Of a DNA stretch of 64,000 bases, positions 48,182 to 62,323 are shown in pieces; the stretch's first letter is position 1, and every line of letters begins with the position of its first letter. The notes beneath the pieces were generated by a model, which had not been told where the DNA came from, made no database searches, and was given only the letters and a program-made list of their open reading frames with translations. The translations under genes were made by a program, and so were the position numbers. This DNA comes from Augochlora pura (lineage: Eukaryota > Arthropoda > Insecta > Hymenoptera > Halictidae), in contig NC_135780.1 in the NCBI RefSeq assembly GCF_028453695.1, positions 13,980,376 through 14,044,375 on the forward strand, in the 5' to 3' direction.

Positions 48182-48483
48182 TAGAACGGGGTAGCATCAC
48201 TTTCACGATTCCACGTAGCAGGTTGATAGGATTTCTCTTATTAGCCCCTCTTGCCTTTCCAATCTTTTCACCGATTCTCCATCTACCTTCCAACAAACAT
48301 GTATGTATTTTACTGTTACCATAGCGCATCGTTGATGGCGACACATCATTGAATTTGATTCGTTTTTCGATCTATCAGTCATATCACTCAATAGAATATT
48401 CAAAGACCGTGACCTTTGTTCTACACAATTCTTATTACCTATTTCTATAACCATCTATACACGTATAGATTTCAAGCTATTTA

Positions 48484-48512
48484 CATATGTACGTACATAC
48501 ATACATACATAG
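48484..48512. repeat. Short (TACA)n-type microsatellite
   Basis: A run of TACG/TACA tetranucleotides in the UAP1-Arf6 spacer. Related TACATA/TGTACATA words recur through about 48480-49760. Confidence 0.7.
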
Positions 48513-51092
48513 ATGAAAGCCTATATGATACTTTACAAGGCCACTCTCGATTTATCGACGATACCGATAGATGAGACTGAAAAGTGAAAGGCGACGCAAT
48601 ACGTCCTTGCATTCCACTTATGCAAAACGAAAGTATTCGACAGCATGACATTTACAGCGATATTGCTAAAAAAGTTAGAAAATCAAAATTTGTGAATGTT
48701 TTGAATCACACTAGAATACTTTTTTATGCATAATTAGCCGCAATCTGTGACATTTAATTCAATTGGTCAATAGTGTTACTCTATCGACATCTATTTGTGT
48801 CTATTAATAACAATAAACCACATTTTAGAAACTTCTATATGAAAAGAATTACATGTGTACATATCCTTAAGCATGCAGTCAATACGAATAACTATGTATA
48901 CACATGAATATACATAGCAATTTTGTTCAAGTACATATAGAGGCGAAAGTATACATGTACATCAAAAGGAAAAGAAATTGAAACCCTTTGCTTGGCTGAT
49001 GATCGTTTATTGGCGAGTATTGAAAAATAGGAGATAGATAAAATACTGCTATGTACATATGTCATATATATGTATGTATGTCGGGTTCAGTCTCTACCCT
49101 GTGTGCTTTTTATCCCTACCATTTCATTACGCCTCTAACTGCGCGCAGATATTCCAGAAAGAGAAAAAACAATGAATAAGAGAGATAGAAAAGCACGCGG
49201 ACTCGCATCATGCTATGCTCTTTCTCTCGTTTGGCGTTGGCTACAGTAATGTCTCACCATAGTACCCCCTAAGGGGTCTAAAACCGCTCAGTAATATAAG
49301 GGTAGGTGTGGAAACTGCTCTTTTCTGATTGGCTGACGATTCACTGCTGAAACAGGATCCACTGCAGATTGGATGGGCATTGAAATAGTGGGGATAAAAT
49401 TACTTTACAACGCAGCCAACCAGGATACTATAGTGAGGCATTACTGCACTTACATACAATGCATTTGTACATGTACATATCTCTCATTGACTTCGACCGC
49501 GAAGGCAGCACTGTCGCAGCAGCAGCAAATTATCAGCCAATCAGGGTATAGGAATTTTTTTACTTGCCTCTTGTGGATGTATGTACCGCACAATCTGTGG
49601 CTGTATTATCTTGTATGATGTATGTATACATGCATATCGTATGCTATATAATCGAGCGTGTATGCTACCTGATGCCACCTTACCCTAATAAATAATATTT
49701 CTGTACATACAATACAATCTAAGATAATCTAATACAAGTATGTAACATATTATGCATATGTACTTGCTTGTTTGTATTTAAATAACGTAACAAGAATTTT
49801 ATTAACGTATTATCGCATGTTATATGGTTGTATGTATCTATGGATGTATGTATATTGTCTTTATCTCTGCATGCCGACAAGCCACGCCAATCATTTTCTT
49901 TTGAAATTGAAGCCTTTTAAAAACACGCATTATATCTTCTACATATGTTGTTCGTTGAGCATTAACTTAATTCTTATTATAAATTACTATTATATTCAGA
50001 TATCTCGTGCAAACTTATAACTTATAAGAGCAAAGAGATTACGGTGATAAAGTTGTGTCGTAAAAATGTCTAATGATGCAGGACCACCTCTCAATGTGAT
50101 TGTCTTTTAGCATTAAGCAATATGCCAACAAAAGCTTTGCGAGCATTTGTTTATACGGCCAAGTATATAAATAAAATAAATTGTACCGCTATAAGTTGAC
50201 ACGTGATGTAAAATTTAAAACATATCGCCAATTAAGGGTTAGTAATAGATCACGACATACGGTGGCGCTCGAAAATTCTCTGTTAGAGCTCAATGCAATA
50301 CAGACGTGATCTCAATATTTCGTTTAAGTTACACGCGCGTTTGCCTGTGACTTACGAAGAGACATCATGTTGTACGTGGCCAAATAACATTTCTTACGAT
50401 GCCGCGGCAATACTATGGCTGTAATAATAAGTTACGTGTAGCGGTGTGATATGTTTACACGTTCATGATACAGTACTCGCCCGTCGTAAATGTATTTCAG
50501 TGAGTTACATATACAGCCACTTCTTATTATACACCTCCAGCGTATTGCTGACATGTAGAATTTCTTTAAAAAAAATATTCGTCATCAATTGTCATGCAAG
50601 TTACACGACTGATTGCTGTATTTATCGCGACGACTACTCGGTATTGTTTCGTAGGCCATTCTTTCCGCTCTTACAAATTTATGAAATTTTTTAATCGTAT
50701 ACCCAACTATTACCATTATGCCACGAATTTATTTTTTGTCCCGTTTATTTCGTCAATATTTATTATTTCAATGGTATATACATTCGCTATAGGTTAGGAA
50801 AACCGTCCTTGAGTTATAGGAATATTTTGACGTTATATTATTCATCAAAATGTTGCTCTTATCTGAAAGTATCAAAAGTAACGTAGAGGTTAACAATCTG
50901 TACAATTTTTTATTTCCTCTACATTGTTTCTTTTCGTCTGGAGTATAGTATCATTACTATTTCTCTAAGCATCTCCAGATAATATATTAGTGTAATTTAT
51001 AAATCAAACAAAATAGAGTCTTGCTGTATCTCTCAAGTACTATGCTCTTTTTCTGAAAGGTTTTATTTAATGCTAAAATTTGTTTAACTTAG

Positions 51093-51122
51093 GTGCCAGG
51101 TGCTTAAGAAGCAGCTGGCAAG
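51093..51122 (+). other. End of the Arf6 5' UTR (splice acceptor at 51091-51092)
   Basis: A good acceptor (tgtttaacttag) sits 30 bp upstream of the Arf6 ATG, implying at least one non-coding upstream exon. The donor of that exon could not be chosen among several GT candidates in the spacer. Confidence 0.6.
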
Positions 51123-51916
<794 letters not shown>

Positions 51917-54287
51917 GCAAATATTTATTTTTCATCGATTAGCCGCATACCAAGAATGTACGTTTGCTTTGTTTTTTCACTTTTTATTTATCATGTAGAG
52001 GCTCTGTAACGCAACTGACAATGATCGCTATGATCCATAAGAGAGAAGAAATCACTTTTACCATACAATTGCAAATACAAGACATCCATTACTATCAAAT
52101 GGTGCGTTTCAGTAATATTAATGCTATATAAATAGAAATTTATCGAAGTACCAAAAGATATAGACTTTGTTACTAACTGTTTACTGAAGTCCATGAAAAT
52201 AGTTATTACATTACTAGGTTAACATGTTCATCATTTTATCATAATTTAAATGTATGTATATGCGCGTGCGTATCGCATTATGTTACTAATTGTAAGGGAA
52301 CATGAAAAATATGTACCTATTTTGGTACATTAGAGATTGCATTTAAAGAAAAGAAAAATATCTTTGCAACTTACAATGATTGTTTATGCAATAATCGATT
52401 GAAATTTTCATCCTTGAAATTAATATTCAATTGGTTATTGCTAATGCTACGTAATCCGTATCATGTAATATTCATATGTATAATCTCATCGATATATGTA
52501 AGTAATCCTTTGAAGAACCTACACTAACAGTTCGATATAACACCAGAATATTACTCACTGATAAAACTTTGTTACTATCCAGATGCATCAGATTATTTTG
52601 ATGATTTTGTTCATATCTCTTTTAGTGTGATTGTCTTCCAGCTCTGTCAGGACTTAAAGCATATCGGATAATTTTCATTTTCAAATTCCTTTATGTATGA
52701 TTTTGTGTGTATTTCATCGTCATATTTTATTGAAATTTATTACAATGTATCTCGACACATGACACATACAAAGTGGTGAAGTTGTTCTGTACGCACAAAA
52801 AACGAGCCGCAAGATTTAATACTATACGACAGTTCCAATCTGTTACTATTACAAGCTCAAAACGGAAAAACTAAGAAGGAAGGACATTAAGAACAATGTT
52901 ACTAATGTAACAGCATTAAATTTGCCAATATTTTTTACCAGTTAAACAATTAAATAATCCAGAGTTAGGATTAGGTCTCAAGAGAAAGAATCAATACATG
53001 TTTACTGCAAGTCTTGTTTTCTTTTTGGGATAGTAATCTCTAGAATAAGATGATGAACGTAATATTTATCGACATTTAACGATTCTAATTAATTCGACAA
53101 AAAATGAACTTCGTCGACTTTTAAATTCCATTCTTTATCAGGTTACAAACTTCATACTTACATAAATACCATTAAATACCATTAAAATCTGAGTGATAGT
53201 GGTGTGTTACTATTTGAATGAATTGCTATATCGATATTTTAATTTGCATTCCACGATTATATTAAGGCATTAGGATTTTAACAAATTGTATTACTTTATA
53301 TAAAATATCAGTAATGGTATTCAGATATATAAGTTTGTCGGATTCTTTTTCTTGGCATCCGTACCAACTAATATTTGATCCCGATACAATTGAAATAGAG
53401 TACTGCCGATGAATGCGGGTAATTTCGACTTACAGTGTATCTTTTGACAAATTCATTTTCAAAGAAATCGGAAACCGAATTATATGGCAGAGTAAATGTG
53501 TCAAGTCATTCATTCTTGATGGTACAATGATAAGAAGAATCGGCTTCTCGAGGGTTACAGCTGGGGCGGGTCAGTACTATAATAGTACAGTACTCAGCAA
53601 TCGCAGGGTTTGTGAGAATTAATAATATTCATCTTGCGACCAATGAAAACTAAATAATTGATATTTATGGCCATGGGCAGGCTTTGGAAAAGCAGTAACG
53701 TACTATTTGCTAGACACGTTCATCAGTATTGAACAGTGTACTATGGGTATACATGCTTATACCGTATCATTACCATCAATTTTGTGTTCATATGAAAGAA
53801 ATTAGATGTCATTTTCTTCGTTTGTTTTAATTATAAGCAAAAAGAACAGGATATTTGTAGCAGAAGTAGTTTTGTTTAAGACTAGTTGTTGTTAAAAAAA
53901 AAAAATACTTGTTCCACTATACAAAATGATCAGCAGATTTTGGCAATAAACTTCATTCGAACGAACCAAGATATTTGTAATTGTTTTATATCTGACACTA
54001 ACAAAATTAAATGTGAAATATGCATGATATAACTTTCAATGAATAGCAATTTTTATTCTTAAAATACTAATATAACTGTGTAATAACGTGTTACTCTATG
54101 CTAGAAAATACTTTATTCCATGTAGCTATTATCAATAATTACTAAATCTTCATCCAATACAAAACGGATTGTTATTTGCATTGTTTATGTTAAACAATTG
54201 AATTTTATTTGTAACTGACATAAATATTTATTCTTTCCGCGTAAACATATTTGGTAAAAAATTTTTAAATCTTTAAAGCTTGATTAT

Positions 54288-54312
54288 ACACACACACACA
54301 CATACATACACA
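54288..54312. repeat. (CA)n microsatellite
   Basis: A short CA run followed by CATA repeats in the Arf6-VPS50 spacer. Confidence 0.85.
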
Positions 54313-55268
54313 TAAATATAGTTCATAAATTTTTCGTAACAGGTATTTTTGGTAATTTTAATATGAATAAGGAATCAAATTTTTTAATAGGAATATATTT
54401 ATTCATTCTCGTCAGTATGAAATAACTAAAACATTTATGATCAAACTGGTGAGTGTGTTAAAAAAAATGAGAAAAGAAGAGTAGGCGCATACAAACTCCA
54501 TAATTGTATTACAGCATACAACTTAACATAGTATTAATATGTAACATTGGCGAACATATTTATTGTCAAAATAAGCATTTATTATCATATTTACTGTTTT
54601 AGTGATATCATACGTATCCTCCCTATTTTGAAAGTATTCATTTCAACAAGAGCCATTTAACATTGCAGATCTCGGTATAAAACGGTTTATACAAATCTTG
54701 TTACATACACACATAATTTAATCTTTCAAATGAAAAAAATCATATAGGCTAAGAGAGGGTAAGTGTATTTTTATCAATAGCAAATATTACTTGATTAACG
54801 ATAACGATCCAATATCGGAAAATGTTGACCTTTACTACTAGCCAGAGAATTTTCTATGCACCAATATTCTAAAGCAGGAAACAAAAAATCTATTTAGTAG
54901 TAGTATAATGAAGCATAGTTAGTGCACACGTTTTACATGTGAAAAAGACAGTTTGCCTGCAACTATTTGCATTGCTTCACACAAGTTAATTACAGGCATG
55001 AAAAATAAACACCATTATTTTATATAAATTTTTCAAATGTAAAAGGTTGTTAATTAAAAAGAAATCATACGTGTAATTTGTCATACTATTGTGCGAACGT
55101 TAAAACAGTTTTATGAGCACTCTGAACAGGTGCAATAGAATTTCTTGGTTTTTAGTAAAAGTAAAATATACAAAAATTGTAATACCATAGTTAGCATAAT
55201 AAGACAAATAATAATAATTTCTACAAAATTCGAAACCGATGAATTTGAAGAATCTATATGTACTTGTA

Positions 55269-55325
55269 TATTATTATTATTATCTTCGTAATCATTACTA
55301 ATATTATTATTATTATTATTATATT
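55269..55325. repeat. (ATT)n microsatellite, interrupted
   Basis: Two ATT runs (about 55269-55282 and 55301-55325) separated by a short unique piece in the Arf6-VPS50 spacer. Confidence 0.85.
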
Positions 55326-56655
55326 AAGGACATCTTTAAATTATAAGTATGTTTTCGCGTAAATGTGGAATAATGTATTCGAACAAAATATTTGTAATTG
55401 CACTTGATATTTATAAATCTTTTTAAAAATATATTACAAAATTCTCGCAGATATTCAATTAATATTTTGTACTTAATTTGTAACGTAGATGGTCGCAGAA
55501 ATATAGGAACAATAAACTGTGGTTTTCATTTGATTTACAAATTGCGACCAGAGAAGAGAAACAATAAACTACGATAGTTTTCGAATTCGTCGGTGTTGTA
55601 ACTGTTACAAAAAATAATATATATTACCATGAACAAGTGCGATTCGTAAATACATAGCAACATTTCAGAAAGTGAATGCATACATTAAAATGAATTAAAA
55701 AATAGTATAGAAATATTAATTGAGAATTTTACAAGTTTCACCAAGTACGACATTTTCATAACAGTTTTAGTATTGTTTAGGCATCTATCGAAATAAATAC
55801 TTTGACGTATTGTTGTGTATTTTAGAATCATCTTGTATATTTGAAAAATTATTTTGAATTGTAAGAGTATATTATTTACTTGAGAGGGTCTCTAAAACTA
55901 AAATGAATATAAATTAAATGATTAATACCATTAAGGAAACGTTATTCACGTCAAAAATGTTTTTCCAATAACAGAATGCCGTTAACGAGTGATTTCCAAT
56001 TTAAAGCTGCTTATATATTTTACTCAAAGTCATGTTAATACTGTGATAAATTGTATACCTCTTCTATTATACAGAGTGAAAAATACATGATTGTATGAAT
56101 TTGTTTATATATAATATAATAGTATCTTAAGAATCCAATTATAGTTATATATTCCGATATGAGTTTCGTTCTGTTACTGACATTACTTGGATATTTAACA
56201 TTACATATTTTTGTAATATCAGAATCTCAAATTTGTGTTCGTATCACATTTTTCTTAAATTTTACGAACTCGTCTTCATCAGATCTATCATAGGTCATTG
56301 TCAGTGGACCCAAGTTTTGAGTACTGCAAGAATGTAATTGTCATGAAAATTGGAAAAATGCTGATCTAACTCAGCTTTTCACGTTACTCTATAATATGTT
56401 CTTCGACAATTCTCGACTATTTACACGGAATAATTTGTTTACAAATCACATACAAAATTCACTTTACACCAAACGTAAAGACATCCTAGTAATTTCAATT
56501 TAAGTATCAGATCTAATTTCAAAAGAAAAAAAGAAAAAGAAATTAAAGAAAGGGTTCATCTGTACGGATTGAGTACTTCCTTCGTAAGAATTCATCTTTC
56601 AGACAATTCCTATTTCGACACAATCTTGATATATATTATAATGTATAGCTTGATG

Positions 56656-59600
56656 TTATCTACCGGGTCGTTGTTCTTCTACTAAACCTATTAATCGTTG
56701 CTGAGTTTTCTTATTTCTTTGACAAGCCGAACAAATTAATCCGATTAAATGCTTGCCAGAATATTCCTGTAGAAGAAAAGGTCAGAATGATATATGTATT
56801 TACATAGAATTGATTAAGATAGTATACGTGAAATTATATGTCCCGCTCGAATCCTAAGAATTACCTTATGCTCTTTTATCCACTGTTCTAAAGTTTCTTC
56901 TGGAAGGTAATAAGCTGTAATGTACAACTCAACGTATTCTCGGTGCGGCATTGGTCTCAAAGATGTTAAAGTCTCGAACTTTGATTTCAGTTGCGTGAAG
57001 TCGAGTATCATCAATCCCCTTCCTCCGTTTGAACACTTTTTGGCGCTAGAAAAACTGTGGTAAACCGAAAATATAACAAAGGCTATCAGAGGATTATGAA
57101 AGTAAAAGGTTGACACAGAAGCCAAATCGCATACCCTTCTACCAAAGTATGGGTTATAAGGTGGGCAACGTTTTCCCAAACAGCATTATAAACATCGTTC
57201 GACAAAGGAATACAACATCCGATATTCTTTAGCCTTTCGTTTAAAACCGATATTTCCTACAAGTGGAATATAAATTATGTCTTAACACAATAATAAATTA
57301 TAAAGAACATAAATTATAATCATATCGTTGAAAAGTTTGGAACGTCTTGCGTTTTTGAGACATGTACCTGAAGCAATTCGTCGATATAACCGCTATGTTG
57401 AGACATTACACCTGCCACCTCCCAATTAACTTTATTCATTAAATTTAAAATGTTTGTCATATCGAGCGCTTGCGATACTACCGCCATGTAAACAGGCTTT
57501 CTCAAGTCCGTCGTCGATGCTACCGTTTGCATATAAAATCGATGAAGGAATCCGCGTTGTGGGCTAGATGGTATAAGATGTTCTAAATACGGTTTTAAAT
57601 CTTCATACTGTTGCCCTAAAAATATTAAGGATTCCACTGCTACTATACGCTCGGTCAAACCATATAATTTCTCCGCTTGTGTCAAATTTACGATGGAAGA
57701 GAGCTGCGGTTGTCGTACTTTATGGGAATTCATTTTAACGTTATCCTCAGTATTGTTCTCGCAAATGATTAAATCTTCTTTAATTCTTGCCAACGATGAT
57801 TTCAACTTAGGAGTATACAACGAATCGGCACTTATCATCTGAAAGAAATAAACGTCATCTTTCTGTAATCATTCTTTAATCGCTTTCATGTTTATCCACT
57901 ATGATACTTATAAAATCATTAACTTACAAGGTCCGAAGCGAAAAACAAATGTACTGTGTAAAAGCACAGCTCATAAAATTGTATCATACTCTGTATAACG
58001 GTAACTGCAATTGAACGAAGGAGCCTAGACATTTGTAAATATTTTACGCAAACACGTAGTATATTTAAAGTAGTATTCGTAATCATAGGTCCCAATTGTT
58101 TCAATTTATATCTTCTCTTATTTATTTTAACATAATCTGAATCGTCAACATATTCGTGCTTTAATTCGTCTGGGATGTCATCATCTGATTCATCGGAAAA
58201 GTACGCAGGTGGATTTTCCTATGTATTGCATATTGTTTTATTCACTGTACTGTTATATACTATAATTACTGTATATGACTATGTTGTAATCATACAACAA
58301 AAAAGAAAGTGAAAGAGCAATTTAATAATACCTCATTGTTTAATAAAATATCTTCATCTATAGTATCATCCAGACCTATAGAAAACGGAGACACGCCTCC
58401 TTCCAAAAATTTCTGCACCCTTTCTATGCCTAGTAGATTATCGTTTTCGTTAGCAGTAGAGTTATCTAAATTATTCCATACTTTACATATATTCAGTGCC
58501 GGTTTTAAACTTTTGAATTCCTGTAATTGTGTAGTCACAAAGTTTGACTTAACAGGACACAATTCCCAGCCATCGTTCTCTAAAAACATTATGAGTTCGT
58601 CTAGTCTTGACGCATGGTAGTGAGAAAAGTATGACAACGATTGTTTTCTTATAGATTCTTGTAAATTTTCGGACTTAAAACCACATAATTCTTCTCCAAT
58701 TTCCATTAATCTGCAAGTAGATTTTTGTAATTGTAACATTACATTGATCAATATAATTTATGAAATAAATCCCAATTTCCAAATAGTCTTACCTATTAAC
58801 TATGCCTAGAACTCGAACAAATTGTTCAAATTTAATGTAAGTTAAGTCAGCATTCATTAAAAATATTGATATTTTCATTTCAACGTCGTGCCATATGCGG
58901 ATCATACTTGTTCCTAATTTACATTTTACATATTCCTTGCTAAAAGTTTCTTCTAAATCTGTAACATCAGGATCAAACTTCACCTTGCTTTGTTGTTTGT
59001 TATGCCAATTTACTACCAAATAGTAGGAGCTCAATATTGTCCACAGCGATTTACATAGTTCCGTTAAACAAATGATACATTTTTCACGAGGTACTGATTG
59101 ACAAAGTTGTTTATATTGCTTCTTCGTGTCTCCGCCCGCGTACGAATGAACAGTTGCAAAAGCGGTATTGTGAATCGCAGCTGTAAAGTGCATATGTAGC
59201 TGGTCCATTGCAGATTGAGTTTTTCCTAATAAAGCATAAGCTTCTTGAACAGACGTATATATTTCTACATCAAATTGCATGCAGATTTTTGAAAGTGTAA
59301 CATCCAAAGCTTCTTCTGCTTGTTCTAATATATCTTGTAATTTTCCATGTAAAGCAGCAATGCAGTGAAAATGTTTATATGTTTGGGCAGCACTCTGGCA
59401 TTCTAGAAGCAATGATATTGCTCTAGGATAATTCTTCTCATCCAAAAGTTCCTGTAGCCGATCTCCTGTACGTTGCTGAAAAATATTACATTAATTACAT
59501 CTATATTTTCGTTAAATTAATGTTTGGAATTAAGCAAAACCAAAAGGAGAAATACTAACTAATGTTTTAATAGTATTTAAGTTATTCAGCAGTTCTTCCA

Positions 59601-60333
59601 CAATTTGTCGTTTTTGATAATTTGCTAGTATTCCTAAGCTAGCTGTTGTAAATTGTTTTTCTGCTAATTGTAAATCTGCTCTTCCCATTTTACAGATCTC
59701 CAACACATCTTGTAACTGTTCTTGTATCAATAAAATTTTATCGAACTCTTTCTTACAGGTATTCTGTTTTTTTAAAATGAGCTGTAAAACTTTCTTCGAT
59801 ACAACCTGATGTTGCTGTTTAAGTTTCTTGCAACTTTTCTCTATCTCTTTGGATTGCAGTACTTTTGGTAATTTTTCTAATTCGTGTCTACAAGAATCAA
59901 AATTATGATTTTCATTAAAATAAATTTCTTCTATAGATTCCAATATTTCTTCATCGGGGATGGATTCACTTTCTGTCGATTGGTCAGCTTCCAAGTGTAT
60001 ATCATCTAATTTCTGTGACTCTGGCGGATTGAGTAAGTCTGAATGTAATCCCATAAGCGGAACCTTGGCTACATTCTAAACAGCGATCAAAAGCAGTCAT
60101 AAGTCATACTAAAGTAATTAAATAAATATTCTTTTAACTTTCTTAAAACTAAACCGAGTTTTGCTCGTCAAATTTAACCTATAATGTTTCAGTAAAGTGA
60201 AAATGCATTACACATTGTATACATGGCTCTTACGAATTAACGGACAACATTGAATTGTAAAAAAGTTTAACCTAATTTTCATTCTCACCTGTTTATTGAT
60301 AAGACCGAAGAATTTAAATTTTAGATCCTCCAT
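56656..60333 (-). CDS. VPS50: VPS50/syndetin (CCDC132), EARP tethering complex subunit
   Basis: Nine exons (60333-60289, 60075-59560, 59475-58793, 58710-58332, 58218-57928, 57838-57368, 57256-57135, 57045-56865, 56766-56656) give 932 residues; human VPS50 has 964. The N-terminus (MEDLKFKFFGLINKQ) leads to a coiled-coil half (SKEIEKSCKKLKQQHQVVSKK). Family-diagnostic blocks follow: GKTQSAMDQLHMHFTAAIHN, NLQESIRKQSLSYFSHYH, WELCPVKSNF, LYGLTERIVAVESL and EQWIKEHKEYSGKHL. With VPS51, 52 and 53, VPS50 forms EARP, which tethers recycling endosomes and helps sort dense-core vesicle cargo. The gene is head-to-head with the prohormone gene, about 2 kb away. Confidence 0.97.
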
Positions 60334-62323
60334 GCTGTTGGTTTCTTTAAAACTCAGGCCAACACATTTTCATCTATTTAGCTGATTCCTTGGCGTTTGT
60401 GTCGATAAAAATATCGTAACAGATAACACTGTCATTATTTTTTACCAGTTATTTAATTGGTAAAATACACTCCATGTCGATACTGCGGAAAAACTTGTCA
60501 AACGCTACGCAAAACCAAATACAAACATGTATGTATGTCAATATTTCTCTCAGGTTATGTACGATGTACGGTTGCATATGTATGCACGTATACATAGCAC
60601 CACGGAAGTTCAGGCTCGTATCAAAAACGTATGTCAAATTTTTAGATCTTGCTATAAACTTGAAGTACATATTTGTAATTAATACCGAAAAAGATTTATA
60701 ATATCGGTAAATGTATCGACGACGAAGATAATCGTCATTACTGCACGAACGAAGCAATTAGAATAAAACATAATCCAGAAACGTTTAAAACAGTTTCGTT
60801 CCATACAGTCATACATACCAGTAAAACAAACAACACATTTTATATTAACTTTCAATGTGAACCGAGATTCCTGAAAATTATGAAAGCTTTTTTAGCTGCG
60901 CAACCTAAGCTCAAGATCTTCTAATATTTTATTAGTGTCATATAAAACTGTCCTTATGGTTGAATTATTTGTGAAGGACAAACAAGAGTAAATACCTTTG
61001 AAGTTCCTCTGAATTGAAAATTTCAATCAGATATTTTATAGAGATGCGTACATATGTTGCTAATTCTATTATTACATAACATTGTAATAAAAAGTATTGT
61101 GCAATACCTACTATATCAATCAAAACCGATCGTGTATGCAATTAATGGTACGTGTACACATAGATATATTGTGTGGTGTGTTATATAATAATCGATGCTT
61201 AAAGAAAGAACATGATGTTCGTAGAAGGGTTGGCCTTTGCGCGAATCGCGTTCAATATTTCGTGTCGTGTGACTTGACAGTATAAATACAATACCTTGGG
61301 ACATCTCTTTTATTAATTGTTCTGAAACAATATACAATTGTTCCAATAGTATTGTTTTACTTGTAGTTTATACTTTTACATCCCCTGTTAAAAAAAAAAA
61401 CAAGGAAAACATAAAGTTGAAGTATCAAAACTGCCGTGCGTTCTCCATTTTTGTTGAATCATATATGCACTGTTCTCTATCGAACATTGCGATTGTACCG
61501 TAACCGTGGTAGAGGAAAGCAGATACAAGACAGGGTTGGGTGAAAGAAAGGAGGAACACGTTCACAGCGTGAGGGAGGAGGGTTCGAGGTCACCGGTTAA
61601 TTTGATTAAAAGGGAATTCCTCGAATTTCCGTAGAATGTGTTATACCCAGTCCCAAGGGTAGCACACGCCTGGCTGTCCTACACGCGTATTCCTGTCGCG
61701 CTGTAAACGCAGCATCACGATAAACAAAAGTTTCGCACGAGTACGGGAGGGTTGAAATCGATGCGGCTCAGCAGAGAAGGGTTGCGTGGGTGTTCCAGGG
61801 CAGTACGTTTGATCTCGCAGATAGCGGTTGGCCGTACCCATCGAGACCTACGAGCCGATTGGCCGAGCAAGATTCTGCGCGCGATCGTGCCATCCCCATG
61901 GTCGTGTTGTCCCTAAGGGAGAAAGAGAGAAAGAGAGAAAAAGGGAGAGAGTAGGGATCGCAATTACGTATTTGACGTGGGTATGTGTGGCGCGTATGTA
62001 CGCGCAGGTGTGTTCAGAGTGCTTGTGCATCCCGTATCAGACACCAGCACCAGCCACTCGGAATCAAACAGACACAGACGGTGGGTGACTGCGAGACGAG
62101 GAAACGTCGAAAGAAACTTAGTGTAATTATTACAGTGAAGCACGGTCTTGGACTTGGAAGCTTTCAAAATCTATTCCTTGAAGAAGTTTGGCGGTTCGCG
62201 AAGATTGTGTCGTCTCGTAGAGTCGTAGAAAATAGTCCTTCCGTGTCGCGTTTCTTTTGGCTGACAGACATTGGTTGTGACTTGTACGTCGATAGATTAT
62301 AGCGAACCGTCCGCCGGCTAAGA
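60334..62323. promoter_or_regulatory. Divergent intergenic region between VPS50 and the prohormone gene
   Basis: The left 1.1 kb is AT-rich with nothing recognisable. From about 61430 the sequence becomes GC-richer and looks like the prohormone promoter and 5' UTR. It includes a CCGATTGGCCG word (CCAAT box on the minus strand) near 61857 and a GA-rich tract at 61919-61951 suitable for GAGA-type factors. Several ATGs precede the main start, the longest frame being 61985-62302, which stops 21 bp before it. Confidence 0.5.
61919..61951. repeat. GA-rich tract upstream of the prohormone gene
   Basis: Interrupted GAGAAAGAGAG-type repeat on the plus strand, about 370-405 bp upstream of the start codon. 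Such tracts can bind GAGA factor in insects; here this is only a composition match. Confidence 0.7.

Larger units (their letters stand above)
47873..51092. other. Divergent spacer between UAP1 and Arf6
   Basis: About 3.2 kb without a coding exon. The first 300 bp (to about 48190) should be the UAP1 promoter and contain a degenerate tandem duplication. Around 49080-49620 and 50220-50470 the DNA is GC-richer and promoter-like, with CCAAT words; one should hold the non-coding first exon of Arf6. The remainder is AT-rich with many TACATA/TGTACA words. Open frames here show no domain. Confidence 0.45.
51917..56655. other. Arf6 3' flank and VPS50 3' flank, 4.7 kb without a gene
   Basis: Very AT-rich, with no ORF above about 70 codons apart from one overlapping a GC-richer pocket at 53400-53630. 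It holds the 3' UTRs of two convergent genes; a long Arf6 3' UTR is plausible but not provable here. Simple repeats include a (CA)n run at about 54288-54312 and ATT runs at about 55269-55325. Confidence 0.5.

Noticed and set aside
61985..62302. 105-codon ORF just upstream of the prohormone start as a separate gene
   Set aside because: It lies in the probable 5' UTR or promoter, has no domain, and ends just before the real start. At most an upstream ORF.
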